DNA from: Paulownia fortunei
Taxonomy: Eukaryota > Streptophyta > Magnoliopsida > Lamiales > Paulowniaceae
Direction of reading: 5' to 3'
Assembly (NCBI GenBank): GCA_019321725.1
Contig: CM033124.1
Span: 14,570,001 to 14,634,000 of the forward strand
Length of the DNA: 64,000 bases
Numbering within the stretch: position 1 is the stretch's first letter; each line of letters begins with the position of its first letter. A program made the translations under genes and the position numbers. Shown here in pieces: positions 13,473 through 27,300 of this stretch. The notes under the pieces were generated by a model. That model was not told the DNA's origin, did not search any database, and was given only the letters and a program-made list of their open reading frames with translations.

Positions 13473-14638
13473 TTTTCTATTTAACAAGTATAATCAAATT
13501 TAACTTTTAGTAATAGAAAGCTAGCCCAGGCTTCTTCTATTTTTCTATTTGTTATTCTTCAAATTTTTAATATGCAGTTGTCTATTTTATACTTTGAAGT
13601 TTTGAACTACACATTACCATTGCGTATATTATTCATAGATGCTGTTTTACTCCTTATTCATAAGATACATCTACTCATATATAATGATGTACATTAGCAA
13701 TCATATGAAATTTTAACAAAAAATATATTAATGAGAAATATGAAGAATATTGACACATAATACTTTATACAATTTATAGTACCAATAATAAACTCCAATT
13801 CTTATGTTATTAAATATATTTGTGTTTTTATTAACTTTATAAAATAATATCTTTGGAACTCCAAATCTTCTATTCCAAGATCTGTGTTACATTTTCTATT
13901 TGACCTCCATAGACACAACACTTAACCAAAAGTCTGAAAGAAATGTGATATAAGTTGTTCGGTACAGACAGCTCTACACCTCCATATGCACACATTCTGA
14001 TAAAGGGGAAACTGGAAAGAAACGAGATACAAGATTTACGATTTGTTAACATGAAGTAAATCCCAATTCATTTTCTCCATTTTCTGTACAGCAGTTGCAT
14101 ACTGTAACATGAATAGTTCTACAGCTGTTATTGTCCAGGGTTAATCTTTCTTCCCTTGTATGCAATAATGTGAATATACATTTTTTCAGACCAAAGATTC
14201 ATCAATGACTATACAACCGAAGCTATAATCCCCAGGCCAATAAACCTTTCATTTGGACTTCACGTCAGTTACATGTCAAATCAAATCTAGAGGACTCAAC
14301 TTTCTACAAGCCGATGTGTCCAGCGGTTGGCAAAGCAACTGCTGATTTTAGGAAGCTAAGCTCATTAAGGGTGCACTTTCATGACCGATGACACTTTTGG
14401 TAGAACTGCATGACTCATTTTGTATGGCTGAGGCCGTTGGCTGAGCAATGTCAACAATGTTGGAAAAAAAACTTGCTTCAGCATGTGACCATCATATTCA
14501 ATGGCTTTTTGCATCTTCGATTCTGCTGTTCAAATTAGCATCCCCAACAAATAAACCCATGGGCGAAGTTGCATAGTGTGTAAAAATAATGACAGCTTGA
14601 CCAGCTTCTCCTAATGATGTCTGTGATAAAGAACAAAG
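13473..14638. other. Convergent 3' region between SDR and kinase genes
   Basis: The two flanking genes end toward each other. The left 350 bp are AT-rich and hold the SDR 3' UTR. From about 13860 the composition rises and probably represents the 3' UTR of the minus-strand kinase gene. No ORF of interest. Confidence 0.5.
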
Positions 14639-14734
14639 TTACACTCCAGTCATGCGGTGGCAAGGCAATGAAGACGAAGGAGCCAGATCAAGAGACTGAT
14701 TCAACTTCACAGGACCCCTGAGGAGTTGCTGAGA

Positions 14735-14767
<33 letters not shown>

Positions 14768-17700
14768 AAGTTCTCCATTAGCAGCCCTCCCAAACTGCTT
14801 TCCAAGAGCATCATTATCATAGGATGTCAGTTCCCGGAAAGCATGAGATCCTGACTGCACCCCTCGGAGAATGTCGGGATCCCAATAAGTGGGGCTATTG
14901 ATGCAAGGACTGGGTGAGTGCATTTGCAAATTCACAAAACCCTCTTGTGATAACATAGGTTGATTATGAAATGGGATGGCACCAAAACCACCAGATAGAG
15001 GTGTGGATGAGCCAGATGTCGTGCGGGGGCTAGATATAGGTGAAGGAGACATTCTCCCACTTAGGTATTGAGGCGACCTTGGATGCAGAAGAGGACTCCC
15101 AACTGGAGAGACTGGACATGATATGTTCCTTGGAATATAAATGTCACTGAAATGTGAAGGAACCAGAGAACAAAAGTAAGCCCAATATTAAAACTATTAT
15201 AAACCACTAATACGTTCCCTTTCAGTTACTTTTTCTTATGAACAGAAGGCATGAACTATTTCAGGGTCAATTGATGAAAAGAGAATTCCTTCAATTTCTC
15301 CATGGCATTTATTCAAGAGAAAATGAGAAGATTATCATGTCCCTACTGTTCCTAGATGAAAATGAGGTTTTGCGGAAGGCTATGGAGGGGGGAAGGTTTG
15401 GGAGAGGGGTGTGCAAGCATGCATGTAAATTCTTCACACAGGCACAGAGAGAGAGAGAGAGAGAGACCTAGAATGAAAATTAGATTTTGATACTCTAGAT
15501 GAGTGGATAGCAAGTCTCTCTGTATCCGGCTGCTGAAGAATTCTCGCATTACCAATGCCCTATAAATGATGCATAAACCACAATATCAGTAAATACATGA
15601 GAGTAGCCCAAGAGTACCTCAAATGGCGAGCATGGAAAAATACTTGCTTTGCAAAGCTCAAACAAAAATAATAAAATACAACTCAATGTATAAATTAAAG
15701 TTACAAGCATAAAAAATTGCTAGATGCTTTGTAACATTTCTGGGGCACAACAAAACAAAATACACAAGGCAACACAAGAAGGTTGAAATTGAGCAGCTGT
15801 ACTCACAAACAAAAAGGTTTCAACTAAAACTTCACGTGTGTGCAGTCAGAATCATGCACACTATTCATCAAGATATGTATCTTGAAACAGAAAGGATAGA
15901 ATGGCCTTATACTTTACACAAAAATTTCCAGGATCTCTCTTTCTCTCCATAGACCAGAAGGGATAAAACTTGTTTCCTTGGGTTAGGAGGGGTATTGGAT
16001 TGGAATCCTTGAACCAAGAACTCAGGACTATTCCTTTTACATCCATTCCCCATGAAGTTGCTGAGGGTTAAAACTACGAAGTTCTCCCAGTTGTCAAATT
16101 ATTTCTCCCTATCAGCATTGAAGTTTTAAGAGATAAACATGGCCCCATGGGATTACTCAACCAAGTTGAACAATTCGGCCAGAAATCTCAGCCTCAGGCA
16201 AGAAGAGAAGTTTTATACTAAGCAAATAGAATTTGACTTTGCATTATTCAATGCACACAACCTCTAAACATCAACATTGAAATTTGAAGACCTTTAGTAG
16301 CAGAACTGCAGAGCAATTCAATTAAGGCCAAAACAAAAACTATAACATGTGTAAGAAATGAGAGATCGCCAATCAACTGATCCAAGATATGAAAATAAAT
16401 TGCATTTAAAAATCTTAGCAAAGGTCAAAGAAGTAAGATAGATACAAAATAATACCACAGATTTCACAGCATTTGTCATTGCAGGATGATCTGAGGATGT
16501 AGAACTCAGCATTTGTTTCTCCAAAGGCGCGGCACTTTTCACAAAAGAGTGCTCCAAAAGCTTAGCAGCTGTAGGACGATGCAGGGGATTCCGTTGCAAG
16601 CATAGCCTCACAAATTCTTTCCCTTCATCTGAGAGGTGATCCGGAATTGTTGGAAGTTCTTTACTATTTCCAATCTTGAACATAGCTGCGACCTTTAAGC
16701 CCAAACACAAAGCATCAGATACCCATAAGACATGTTCAACAATGAGACCTTTAATTGGAAATAGAAAAATTGTCGCACACACACGCGCAAGCGTGGAAAA
16801 AGAATATGAATTCTTTAATTACAGAGTCCAAAAATACGAACCCCTTCATACTGGCTCCAAGGTGGTTTTGATGTAGCCATTTCTAAGACAGTGCATCCAA
16901 GACTCCATATGTCAACAGCTAGGCTACATCCATTTGAATTCCTTATAACCTAAGCGAGCAGCAGATAAGAAACATGGTTATGCAGGTGAGAAGCAAGCTG
17001 TAGCGGCATTGGGTTCCACGAAATAACAAAAAACAACTAACCTCAGGTGCCATCCAGTAAGGACTACCCTTAAAAGATAATGGACAAGATTGCCCTGTAA
17101 TCTGTGAAACATAAATGTTACATAAAAGCTTAAACCAATGTAAGACATAAAATTCCAGGGGAGATCAAATTTAGAAAGCCAGGGAATATCCCTGACCCTA
17201 AAAGAACTGTGAAATAATTACTAGAACGTGAAGAACAAAATTTGGAGTCCGCACGCATGGTGAGAATTATCATGATAAATAAATCAAAATATAAAGTAAC
17301 AGGTTATTCTTCCGAGGAAGCTAATTTGAAGTCTGTTCAGTAGTCAAATCACTAGATTAATTCTAACAAGCCATCTTTTACATTGATTTCCCTTTCACAA
17401 ATTTCTTTAGAATTCTTAACAATTTGACTGCATTTGATAGAAGAGTCCACACTTACATGCTTTGCCATCCCAAAGTCTGCCAACTTTACACGGCCATTTG
17501 GGTCCACAAGTATATTGGCCCCTTTAATATCCCTGCCATATATGTGAAGCATTAAGCGCAAGATGATAAATGTTTACTAAAGAATAAATAATTCACACCA
17601 AGATTGTGATAAAAAATTGAACAAAGAAAGGCGGCATGTTACCTGTGCACAGTATTTTTAGCATGTAAAAATGCAAGCCCTGACAAAATTTGTTGAGTGT

Positions 17701-20088
17701 AACTGCGAATGGCTGATTCTCCTAGCTTTCCATATTCTTGTAGAATCTTATGGATGGAACCACCAGACACATATTCCAAATAAATATATAATTTATCACC
17801 CACCTGACAAAGAAAAATAAAATTTAGAACAATTGAATTAAGAAAAATGACCGTGAATTGCCTTGTCACATGATAGTTTTTCCTAAGAAATATTACTTGG
17901 AAATAGTGTTTCCACTAATTTATGACTCACACAATAAATGCTATATGAAACTGTCCTAGTAAATCAACCGTCGGATTTTCTAAGCCGGGCATTTGCTCAA
18001 CCAAAGTTTGAAAATGGGCATTTAGAAAGTTTACACTCAATGCTTGGCCAATATAGGAGAAATAACAAAAAAAAATTGCTGGATTATGACTGACCGTTTC
18101 AGATCCATAGTACTGCACAATATTAGGATGTCTTAAGCGGCTCAACAGTGCAATCTCCTGTAAGCAACAGAAATTATGGTATAAGAAATTTCTACTCAAT
18201 AAATAAAAATTGACCAAAGATTTGCACTTCAAAATAGCATTCAGCAGAACAATAAGCCTTATACAGCTTGTAAAAAATATGCCTCTCCAAAAATCTAACG
18301 GCCAAAAGACTCACTTGTCCCAACTGCTTTGCACTTTCCTTCGACTTTGCATCATCAGAAAATAACGTAACCTCCTTCATGGCACACATTTCACCGGTTT
18401 CACTAAAACCAACAGAACACCGCCCATTAATCGTGAAACAACTTAAAAGAAATGAACAAGTCGAAATATAAAACATAAGTCCAATGAATTATTTGGGATT
18501 ATTCTAGATGAGTAGCACAAATGTTCAATATATATAAGTTTCAGAGATTTATTATCATCAGGAAATAAGAGCTTCCTTAAAAAAATGAAAGAAACAAAAC
18601 GATCCATGACAATCATATTAACAGAGGAAATAAAGATGTGCTAATCAGGTTTCCGCACCTATTAAAACCAACATAGACATGTCCAAATGTGCCTCGACCA
18701 AGCAACTTCCCTTTTTTCCAACGTGAGCCAGGGCTCAAAAGATTCTCCGCTCTTCCAGGACTACGTGATACTGAAGGTGATGTCACAGCTGAATTCTGAT
18801 GAGAGAAGGGTGAGGAATTGGAAATTGTTATGGGAGGAAGGGGCAGACGGTGACTTTGTTGTTTTGCATCATCAGGCCAGTTATTCTGTGATTCAGAATG
18901 TCCCCCTCCAGCTCTAGGATGAAGTGGTGTTACAGCACCACTATGAATTCTGGAACTAGGGCCAGGGCTTGTCATTCTAGGACTTGGGATTGGAGAATAT
19001 TCTGGGCTTCCTCTACTGGGCTGCCAAAATAATTGCCCAGACATATCTCCTCCCATTGAATTATGGCCAGATGTCTGACCTGAGCCTGGACTGGAGCATT
19101 GACCAGATCCAAGAAAGGGAAAATCTGGATAAAGCTTTCCAGCAGTAAAAGCAGTACTTGTAACTTGCTCATAACCAGATGCTCTCATTGGACTTCTAGA
19201 GGGACTAGACATTGAGCTATCTGGAGCACTGCAAAAAGCACCATGATGCGGAACCTGTAAACTTGGCAATTGACCATTCAAAGGTCGTCTTCTAGGAGGT
19301 GAAGAGGAGACATTTTTATTGACAGAGAGGTTCACTGGAACTGGTGACTCCCTTGAGATTAAAGGGGCAACAGGGGACTGATCCTTAACAGAAATGCTGC
19401 AGGAGAAAATATGGCGAAAAGGAGGTCTCATGTTAGTAAGACAGATATCAAACCCTACACATAAGTAAATCCAAAACAGAATAATAAACTTAGGAAACTG
19501 ACTGCTGTACTTCTTCATATGATTTCAGAACTCCACTCACCTTAAGGGGCTGCCTGCAGCAGTCCTAATATCATAGTCATTTGCCAGAGGACTACGCTGA
19601 CGTGAATCAGCTGGATCATCACTCTCAATGGAACATTCACTAGAGATTGAAGCAACAGTCAATTCACCATCCAAGTCGGCAGGTTCCAGTCTTTGGCGGA
19701 TGCATGCAGGCCTGGGAAGAGGCAGAAACAATGATGGTTTGGAGACCCTATCTGTTTTTGGCTTTGCCAATTCGCTTATTCCAGAATCCGTACGACTGAC
19801 ATTGGCAGTGCGCAGGCCCGGCACAGGAAGTGGTTGGGCCTGGGGCCTTTCAGCAAAACTTTGACATCGCGCTACATGTTTGGAAGGTGATGGAGATCTT
19901 GACTGAGCTCGTGACTGAGGCCCTCTCTCTGAAACCGTGTCACTAGAACGTCTTCTAGACCCTCCTGATCTACCGGAAGATTTACTTTCAGGACTCTTAA
20001 ACTTCTTATGTAATGTGTCTATAAAACTTTCTTTGGTTGTTTTCTTTTTTGCTTCTTTCGATGATGACTTCCCCCACCATGAAGGCAT
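14639..20088 (-). CDS. YDA: YODA-like MAP kinase kinase kinase
   Basis: Coding exons, in transcript order: 20088-19541, 19396-18659, 18402-18315, 18157-18095, 17803-17643, 17532-17457, 17101-17042, 16949-16842, 16692-16456, 15559-15468, 15146-14639. They total 892 residues, close to Arabidopsis YODA. The N-terminal 400 residues are Ser/Pro/Arg-rich with repeated SPSRSPM and [12 protein letters not shown] type motifs. The kinase domain spans about 409-670: glycine loop at 416-423, ATP-binding Lys438, HRD at 532-534, DFG at 552-554, APE at 576-578, all intact. The C-terminal tail keeps [24 protein letters not shown] acts upstream of MKK4/5 and MPK3/6 in stomatal, embryo and inflorescence patterning; the N-terminal region is inhibitory in Arabidopsis. 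MPSWW is chosen as start because it follows an acceptor after four leader bases. Confidence 0.93.
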
Positions 20089-20091
20089 ATT

Positions 20092-21300
20092 TCTGAAACA
20101 GAAGATTTTCATAACAAGAGGCCGTGCTCTCAACAACAGATACACTCATCAAAACAACTTAACTACAAAAACAAAAGTGTTATTCATAAACTTTCTTCAA
20201 CGTTTCCTTTTAGATAAGCTTTTTCATGCCGATAGAAAGACCAGAGTTCGAATCTTAATTTATCTCATATTATCAATCACGAAATAAGGACTCTAATCTT
20301 CAGTTATCATCACAAAAAAATAAAATTGGGAAATTACATCCAATTTCACCTAAAGAATAGACCAGTGCATCCATTGAAATCTATTCAACAATCAAACCCA
20401 CACATCTTTCAACTCTTCCAGCACCATTGAAAATGGAAATAACATGAAAACTATTATTTGCACCTCTTCATTCTATCCAAATAACTGCGCTGATCCCATT
20501 TATACAACAGCTATAAAGCATTACCAAAAGTAAAACCATATATTGATGGCATTATTTTACAAGCTTTTGCAAATAGAAACATAGAGAGCCACATGATAAA
20601 ATCCGTAACCTTACTTCAAGAGGTTTTTTCTTATTGCTTCTCTTTCTTTGTTCTCTATCTTTTCCTTTCCCATTTCAATACAATGACGATGAAAGCCATT
20701 ATTCTTGATTCATGCAAAAATTTCAGAATCTTTAAGTCACCAGAACTAGCAAAAACATTAACTTAAACACAAAAACGAGGAATCTTTTTACCCCCCTTCA
20801 CAAAAACAACTCCTAAATTTTCCATCTTTTTTTATTTACCTTCAATAAAATCAATCAACTGATACCACTGATCTCTGAATAACCAAGCACAGCAATAAAA
20901 CGCAATCTCTATTCTCTCCTATCCAAAATCACAGCTTCTCACTACAGATCTAAGCATACTTCACAAAATTTCCGCCAAAAAAAAAGTAACTTTATAAACT
21001 GGAAGTAATCACAGTAAACTAAACAAACAGACTTACTCAAAATCTTACCTCAACTTCTCAGCTTCTCACATCCCACGAGCAAAACAACAACTCACTTATT
21101 CTGCAGAATCTACCAAAACTTTGGGCGTTCGGTTTTTAACAAATCCCTAACGCCCAAATGCTTAAAAACTACGCCGTAATAATTCAAGTGCGTGTTTGTG
21201 TGTGTGTGAATTCAGATTATCATAAGAGATCGCGTAGAGAGAGAGACAGAGAGAGGAAGAGAGAGAAAATGGAGAGTGAGTGCACAGAAATGGAGTTGTC
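20092..21300 (-). promoter_or_regulatory. YODA-like gene leader: 5' UTR exon and leader intron
   Basis: On the minus strand an AG/GTAAG donor ends a non-coding exon at 21049. The matching acceptor TTTCAG is at 20098-20093, leaving AAAT before the start codon. The leader intron is therefore about 955 bp. The exon upstream, toward about 21290, is a C/T tract on the coding strand (GA-repeat at 21232-21268 on the plus strand), common in plant core promoters and leaders. Two very short upstream ORFs are present if transcription starts above 21230: ATG at 21223 with a stop three codons on, and ATG-TGA at 21071-21066. The transcription start is not visible. Confidence 0.55.
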
Positions 21301-24300
21301 TGAGTGAAGAATTTAATAATAGTAGCAATTATTGCAATTATTATTTATCATTAAAGAAAAAGGACACTGATTTAATGTAATTTTGGTGGAATAATTATAA
21401 ATGGAATTTAATACTTGCTATTTTATTATGATATTTTCCTTTTTTTTAAGAGTACACTTTGGCTGCTTTTGAGGTATTCTTTTTATGCACTTTGTTTTAT
21501 AATTAATTGTTTTTAAATTTTTATATATAAAATAATTGAGTTTCAAAAATTTATTTCAATTTTAATACGAGCAACGTAGTATTTGAAAGCGACATGGGAG
21601 GCTTGTATAAATGAATAATTTTCGGCTCTTTAATGAGAAAAACAGAAAAAAGTAATTTTTTTTTAATTTAATTTGTTTGAAAAGTGGAATAAATTTTGGG
21701 CATGTTTTTATTGGTATGATTTAATTATATGACGAATTGTAGTCAATAAATAAGGACTAGGTGAGGTAACATAATTGGTATTGAATTGGACATGTTAAGA
21801 TTTGAAAGCAACATCCATATAGATCCGTTATACTAGTAGTAATTATTATAGCAATATGCTCGGGGTTATGTCGGAAATTTTGAAAATTATATATTTATAA
21901 ATATTAAAAGGGAAAAGGGCAATAAATAGTAAAAAGTTTTAATTTGGGGAAAAAGTGAAAGTGAAAGAAAATTCTTTGTATTATTTTGGTTTAAATAATG
22001 AAAACTCATGACATTTGTTTAAATTTTAGATTATTATTTTTGATTATAACGGAATAGTCACAAATTTTGGGGGTGAGGTATTAATTCAACATATATTTTT
22101 ATTTTGATATAAATGCATATTATATATATGGGTTGTTAGTGCAATTTTATTAATAATAAATAATTAATTACTATAAATGTGGACAAATGTATATAATTAA
22201 CATAATTGGTATAACTTGAATTCAAGACAATACAATTTTGAAGTATCAAAATTGTTATTTACAATTTTAAATTATTATTCACTAGCATTGTGACTTGTGA
22301 GAGTGTACTTTGGTGATAATAGCGACCTCGTTGGAAATTTTAATTTTTAGGGGTGTGAGGTTATTATTATTATTTTTAATAATAATGGACAAACATAAAA
22401 ATATTTGGTTATATGAAAGAGTAATTTTGTCATTTTGAAAGAATAAAAAATTGGACTTTTTCTTATAAAAAGAAAAAGGTCACTTACATTATGATATATC
22501 TCATAATTCCTAAACCTACCCAAAATTGAGCTAACCAGCACTTTATTATAGTACATGACTATTCTGGATAACTACATGACACAATTGAGATTTTTAGTAG
22601 TTTTTTAACATACCCAAAAAAAAAAAAAAGAGGGACGAAGACTAAGTTTATTTATTTATTTTTTATAATTTTCTATATTTTATAAAATATTTTAAAATTT
22701 ATAAAATATTATATCTTATTTTAAAAGTAAGTTATTGAATTATTTGAATAAAATAAGATTATAACATTTATAATATATTAGTAATAGTAATTTCTAATTA
22801 ATAAAATTAAAACTAAAAAAATATTAAATTTTTTAAAATAAGTTACGAACTCCTTACTCTTTCTAAACAAAAATTATATATTCCTAACATCTTATTTTGA
22901 AAACTTATAAATTTATTTTTAAAAAAATTACAAAATACTTTAAAACATCTTATAATCTCTCAAACATCTTGTAACATAATTTAAGGAGCTTATAAATTCA
23001 CCTTGCATATATCAAAATATAAGAGACACATTATTTGATGGGTCTAATAAATTGATTTTTGTCAAGAACTAATTACCATACTTATAAGATATTGTGATAA
23101 TTAACAAGTTACAATTTAAATCCAAAAATTTCACTTTAAAATATAATTATTTTAATTACCTCAATTCTATAAAATTGATTCAATATAATTAATTTTATAC
23201 ATTGGGGGCAGGCCAAAACATTTGCTTTAGTGATACCAAATGTTTTTGGTGGATGCTATTTAAAAGCGATGATAGTGATAAAGATTTCAATCCTTAAGGG
23301 CAATTATGGGAAATAATACTTCCCCTCCCTAACTTTACAGACCTAACACACCACCCCCTCAATTATGAAAATGCATAGTGAAATGACTATTATAACCTTC
23401 AACATGTATGGAATTCTAGTACATATTACGCTTGGCAGCTAATAATTACAAATTGATTTGTTTAAATTTAAATTAAATTTTAGAGGATGTTTTTACAATA
23501 TATCACCAATATATAACACCATTAATAGTATTCAATTTATTATATAATAATTTGAAAATTATATTTTTTAGAATTTTTTATAATATTATTTTTAAAATAT
23601 AATTTAAATATTTTTTTCATTATAAATGGGATCTAGAGTTTAACCATTGGATTTGGATATGAAGTGGGTTCGGATATGAATCTTTCAAACTTTAATGGGT
23701 TTGATATCGGGTTAAGATAAACTCAATTTAAACCTAACCCATTATCATTTCTAATTATTTGCACGTTTTTCTTATTTTATATAATTTTTTTGAAAACATG
23801 GATATTATCCTTGGGTGTACATAGTTTGTTCATTCTTAATTCTCTTTTTCTTTTTTTGGCCCAAACAAAGAATATTTGGAAGATGATTTCAACCAAATTG
23901 TTACTAAAATGAATAGTATTTACATGAAAAATTAAATAATAAATCACCTTTCAATTTCTCCACGCATGATATGGTAAGGTGCTTCTCCTTGTCACTTTTT
24001 CATGCCCTCATGCTTATTTTTAGAATATCTTCATTTTCTAAATAATAAAAACACGCTACTATTATATTATGCTTATTCTTAACTTATACTCTCACTGGAA
24101 ATTAATAATTAAATTTAAATTTTTTGGTGAAGAATAAATAAAATAATATTTGAAGATTTTCTTTCAAGCTCTTATGAAGAATAACTTATTCAAATGGGGT
24201 GTGTTTGGATTGACAAAATTTGCTTCTAAATCTCGATTAATTAAACCAAAAACAATGCCAAATTTCTTAGGAACACGAAAATTCTGGATTTCAGTAGTTG

Positions 24301-27300
24301 ACAAAACCTTTAAAAGAGTATAATTTAAATTTGATAATTAAATATATTTTTAAATTCAAATCATCCAAATTTGACTCAAATTATACAATCACTTTGAAAA
24401 GCACGTGTCATGCTTAAATTTTTCTCTATTATTATCCTTTAGACAAAGACAAGCACAATTGAAATTCAAGAAAAATAAATAAATAAATAAAAGAGGATGA
24501 AGATAACTAAAACCTAACATCATCAACAGCTAGAGCACTGTTTTACAGATGGAAGATGCCAAAATCCAGGCAAGGGGGAATGTACTTAGCTAGTTGATAG
24601 GAATAGAAATGATGGAAAGGTATAATACATGCTATATTTGATATATGTTTTATTAAATATTTAAATAATTGATAAGAATTTTATTTTATATACATAAAAT
24701 GCTTGTTAATTATTTGAATATTTAATATATTATTTATTTAGTGTAACATCTTAAATACAGAATAAAAATTAGTGAATAGGGTATTTTTATTTTAAAAAAC
24801 ACTTAAATCCACTAAAATTTGATTTTAATTTGCAATAGTAATTACAGCCACAAATTACCCTTTGGTTAGCATATCGTTGTGGTACTTTCCACTTATATAT
24901 TTAGAGTTGACATCTATTGCACCTGAAATATATTTTTGCTATTATAAATAAGTTGGAGGCGATTTTTATATTTTTATTTTTAAATTTTTTTCTGTCTTGA
25001 ACTCATCTTATTTAATTTTTTATTTATCTTTTAATTTTTTTTAATATATTATTGTGATAATTTTTTAAAAAATAAATGTAATATCTTTAAAAATATAAAT
25101 TTTTAATATTTTTAAAATAATAAAATAGATTTAATGAGTATGACCCGTTGAATCTCGATATAAAACAGGGCTGAATTTAAGATATACTCAAATTCAAATT
25201 TTAAAAATTATTGACAAGACAAACATTTAATTAAATATGCGCCGTAGAGAACCCTAAATACATCTCCTCATGTTACCAATTTCATGCAATTTAGAATGGT
25301 TTTGAAATGTGAAACATGTGCCAACAAGCACACATCTATTAAAGAGTATCAAATGATCTCATTTGGTCCTTTTCTTGTGCATTAGTGAAAACTCTTGGAG
25401 TCTTGGATCTGGTGGTCTAGATCCCCCACAGCCATTAATTTTTGTACTGAGAAAAATTATTTGGTGGGGGGGGGGGGGGGGTTTGGATTTGATGTTCGCG
25501 ATCCCTAATTATAATTTTGTGGGATCGATGATTTTAATTGTTTCAAATTTATGAATTTCAAGATTTGTAAAAATTAAGGTGCATATTTACTGATGGCTTA
25601 ATAAGAATGTTATGAAGGATTGGTCCAAATTTCTGTAAAACGTCTGGAAAGATACTGGTAGAATGGAAGCCCCTTTCTATCTCTTGTTCGATTAAATAAA
25701 CCCTTGAATACAGACTATGATGGTTGAGACCTAAGTAAGAATATAATACAATTATATTTATTTAATAAAAATTTGAAATTTTTTTGGGAAACCAGAGTCA
25801 TTAATTTGTCGCATGTTTATTTAGTTTCTATATTTATCTGTTTAATTTTTTTTTTTTTTTTTTCTGCTTAGCATATCATCCTAATTGGTCGCCATCTTCT
25901 GTCTCATTCTTCTCATTGACTTTAGTACTTGCTAAAATTCTAAAACCAATCCTTTCTTGTGCTTTGAAAGAGTGTCGAGCCCAATTAATGATGCTTTGAA
26001 ACTCTTAACTGGATCCTATAAATTTTCTATTTTTTTTATATTAATATTATTGATAATTTACTCTCAAAAAAGCAGAGATTCTCGTACGAGAAATTAGTGC
26101 AATGCAAGAAATTATCAAGTCCCATTTTTTAAGACAAGTATATAATTTAACATATGGTTAGCGTTTAATTTACAAGTCATCGTGGCATGTGCAATAACAG
26201 TAAATGGAACCGAATAGCTAATAAAAATTCACAGATTGTCTAATTGACCCCCAACGAGGGACTGTTTTGTTTTCATAAAAATTCACAGACCGTCTAATTG
26301 CCCCCAACGAGGGACTGTTTTGCTTTTGTAGGCTGGTCCGACCTATTGCTTTAATTAAGTCATTCAATAGGTCCGAAGTTAAAGAATTTCAAAATAAAAA
26401 AAAATAAGAATAAAAATAAAAATCCTTTAAATAGTATACTGCCAAAAATGTTTTCTTGTCCTTTGGATGGGGCAACATATTGAAATTTCTATCACCTGGA
26501 TTGTAAAACATGATTCCAATATTCCCTAATTTTTTGAGTCCTTATGCAAAGCACAAGTTGATACTGTAATCTAATGAAAAGGGCTTTAGCCAGGACCTGC
26601 CCACCTAGAAACTGGACCAAATATTGATTGGGCCTTGTGCCGCTGCTTCCACATCAATTACGCACACAATTAATTGGTCCAACAAATTAAAATATGCATT
26701 ATGGAAAACCGTCATGTCATTATAAATCTTATTACATCTTTTATTATATTTTATCGATATGTATCAAATTTTATTCGTCAAGTTTATATGTAATCACAAT
26801 TAATACAATAAAAATAGATGATGCAATAAAAATTATATTATAATTATTACAGATCGCATCCTGCCAAATCAGAGGGTCAAATCAGAGGGTCAATTTTGGA
26901 ATTTGAAGATTTTCCTGAAGTGATTTGGGAGCTAATGGTACAATCTTTTTCAGGGAAGTTAATTTGTCCCTCAATATTTATGAATATAACAAGTTTTTTG
27001 CTTTCTCAAAATAAAACAATGGTTTGTGGTCTGCATAAGTGAATCAACTTTTTGATAAGAATATATGATCATTGCAAATTGCAATAAACAACTTTTCTGA
27101 ATTGCAATTCCTATATATTTAACAAAGTTTGTTATATCTGTAAGTTTGACAAAAGATCATCTTAACAATAGTTTTTATTGACTCCTTTAAATCAAGATTT
27201 AAGATTTTATTTCCTTACTATATTATTGCAACATGGTATATCCAAACATGACAGAGTTTGGCCAAACTGTACTGACTGCAACAGGACAGTGAGATCCCCC

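Noticed and set aside
20236..20260. agttcgaatc word, considered as a tRNA T-loop
   Set aside because: No anticodon arm or acceptor stem around it; likewise ggttcgatct near 33929.
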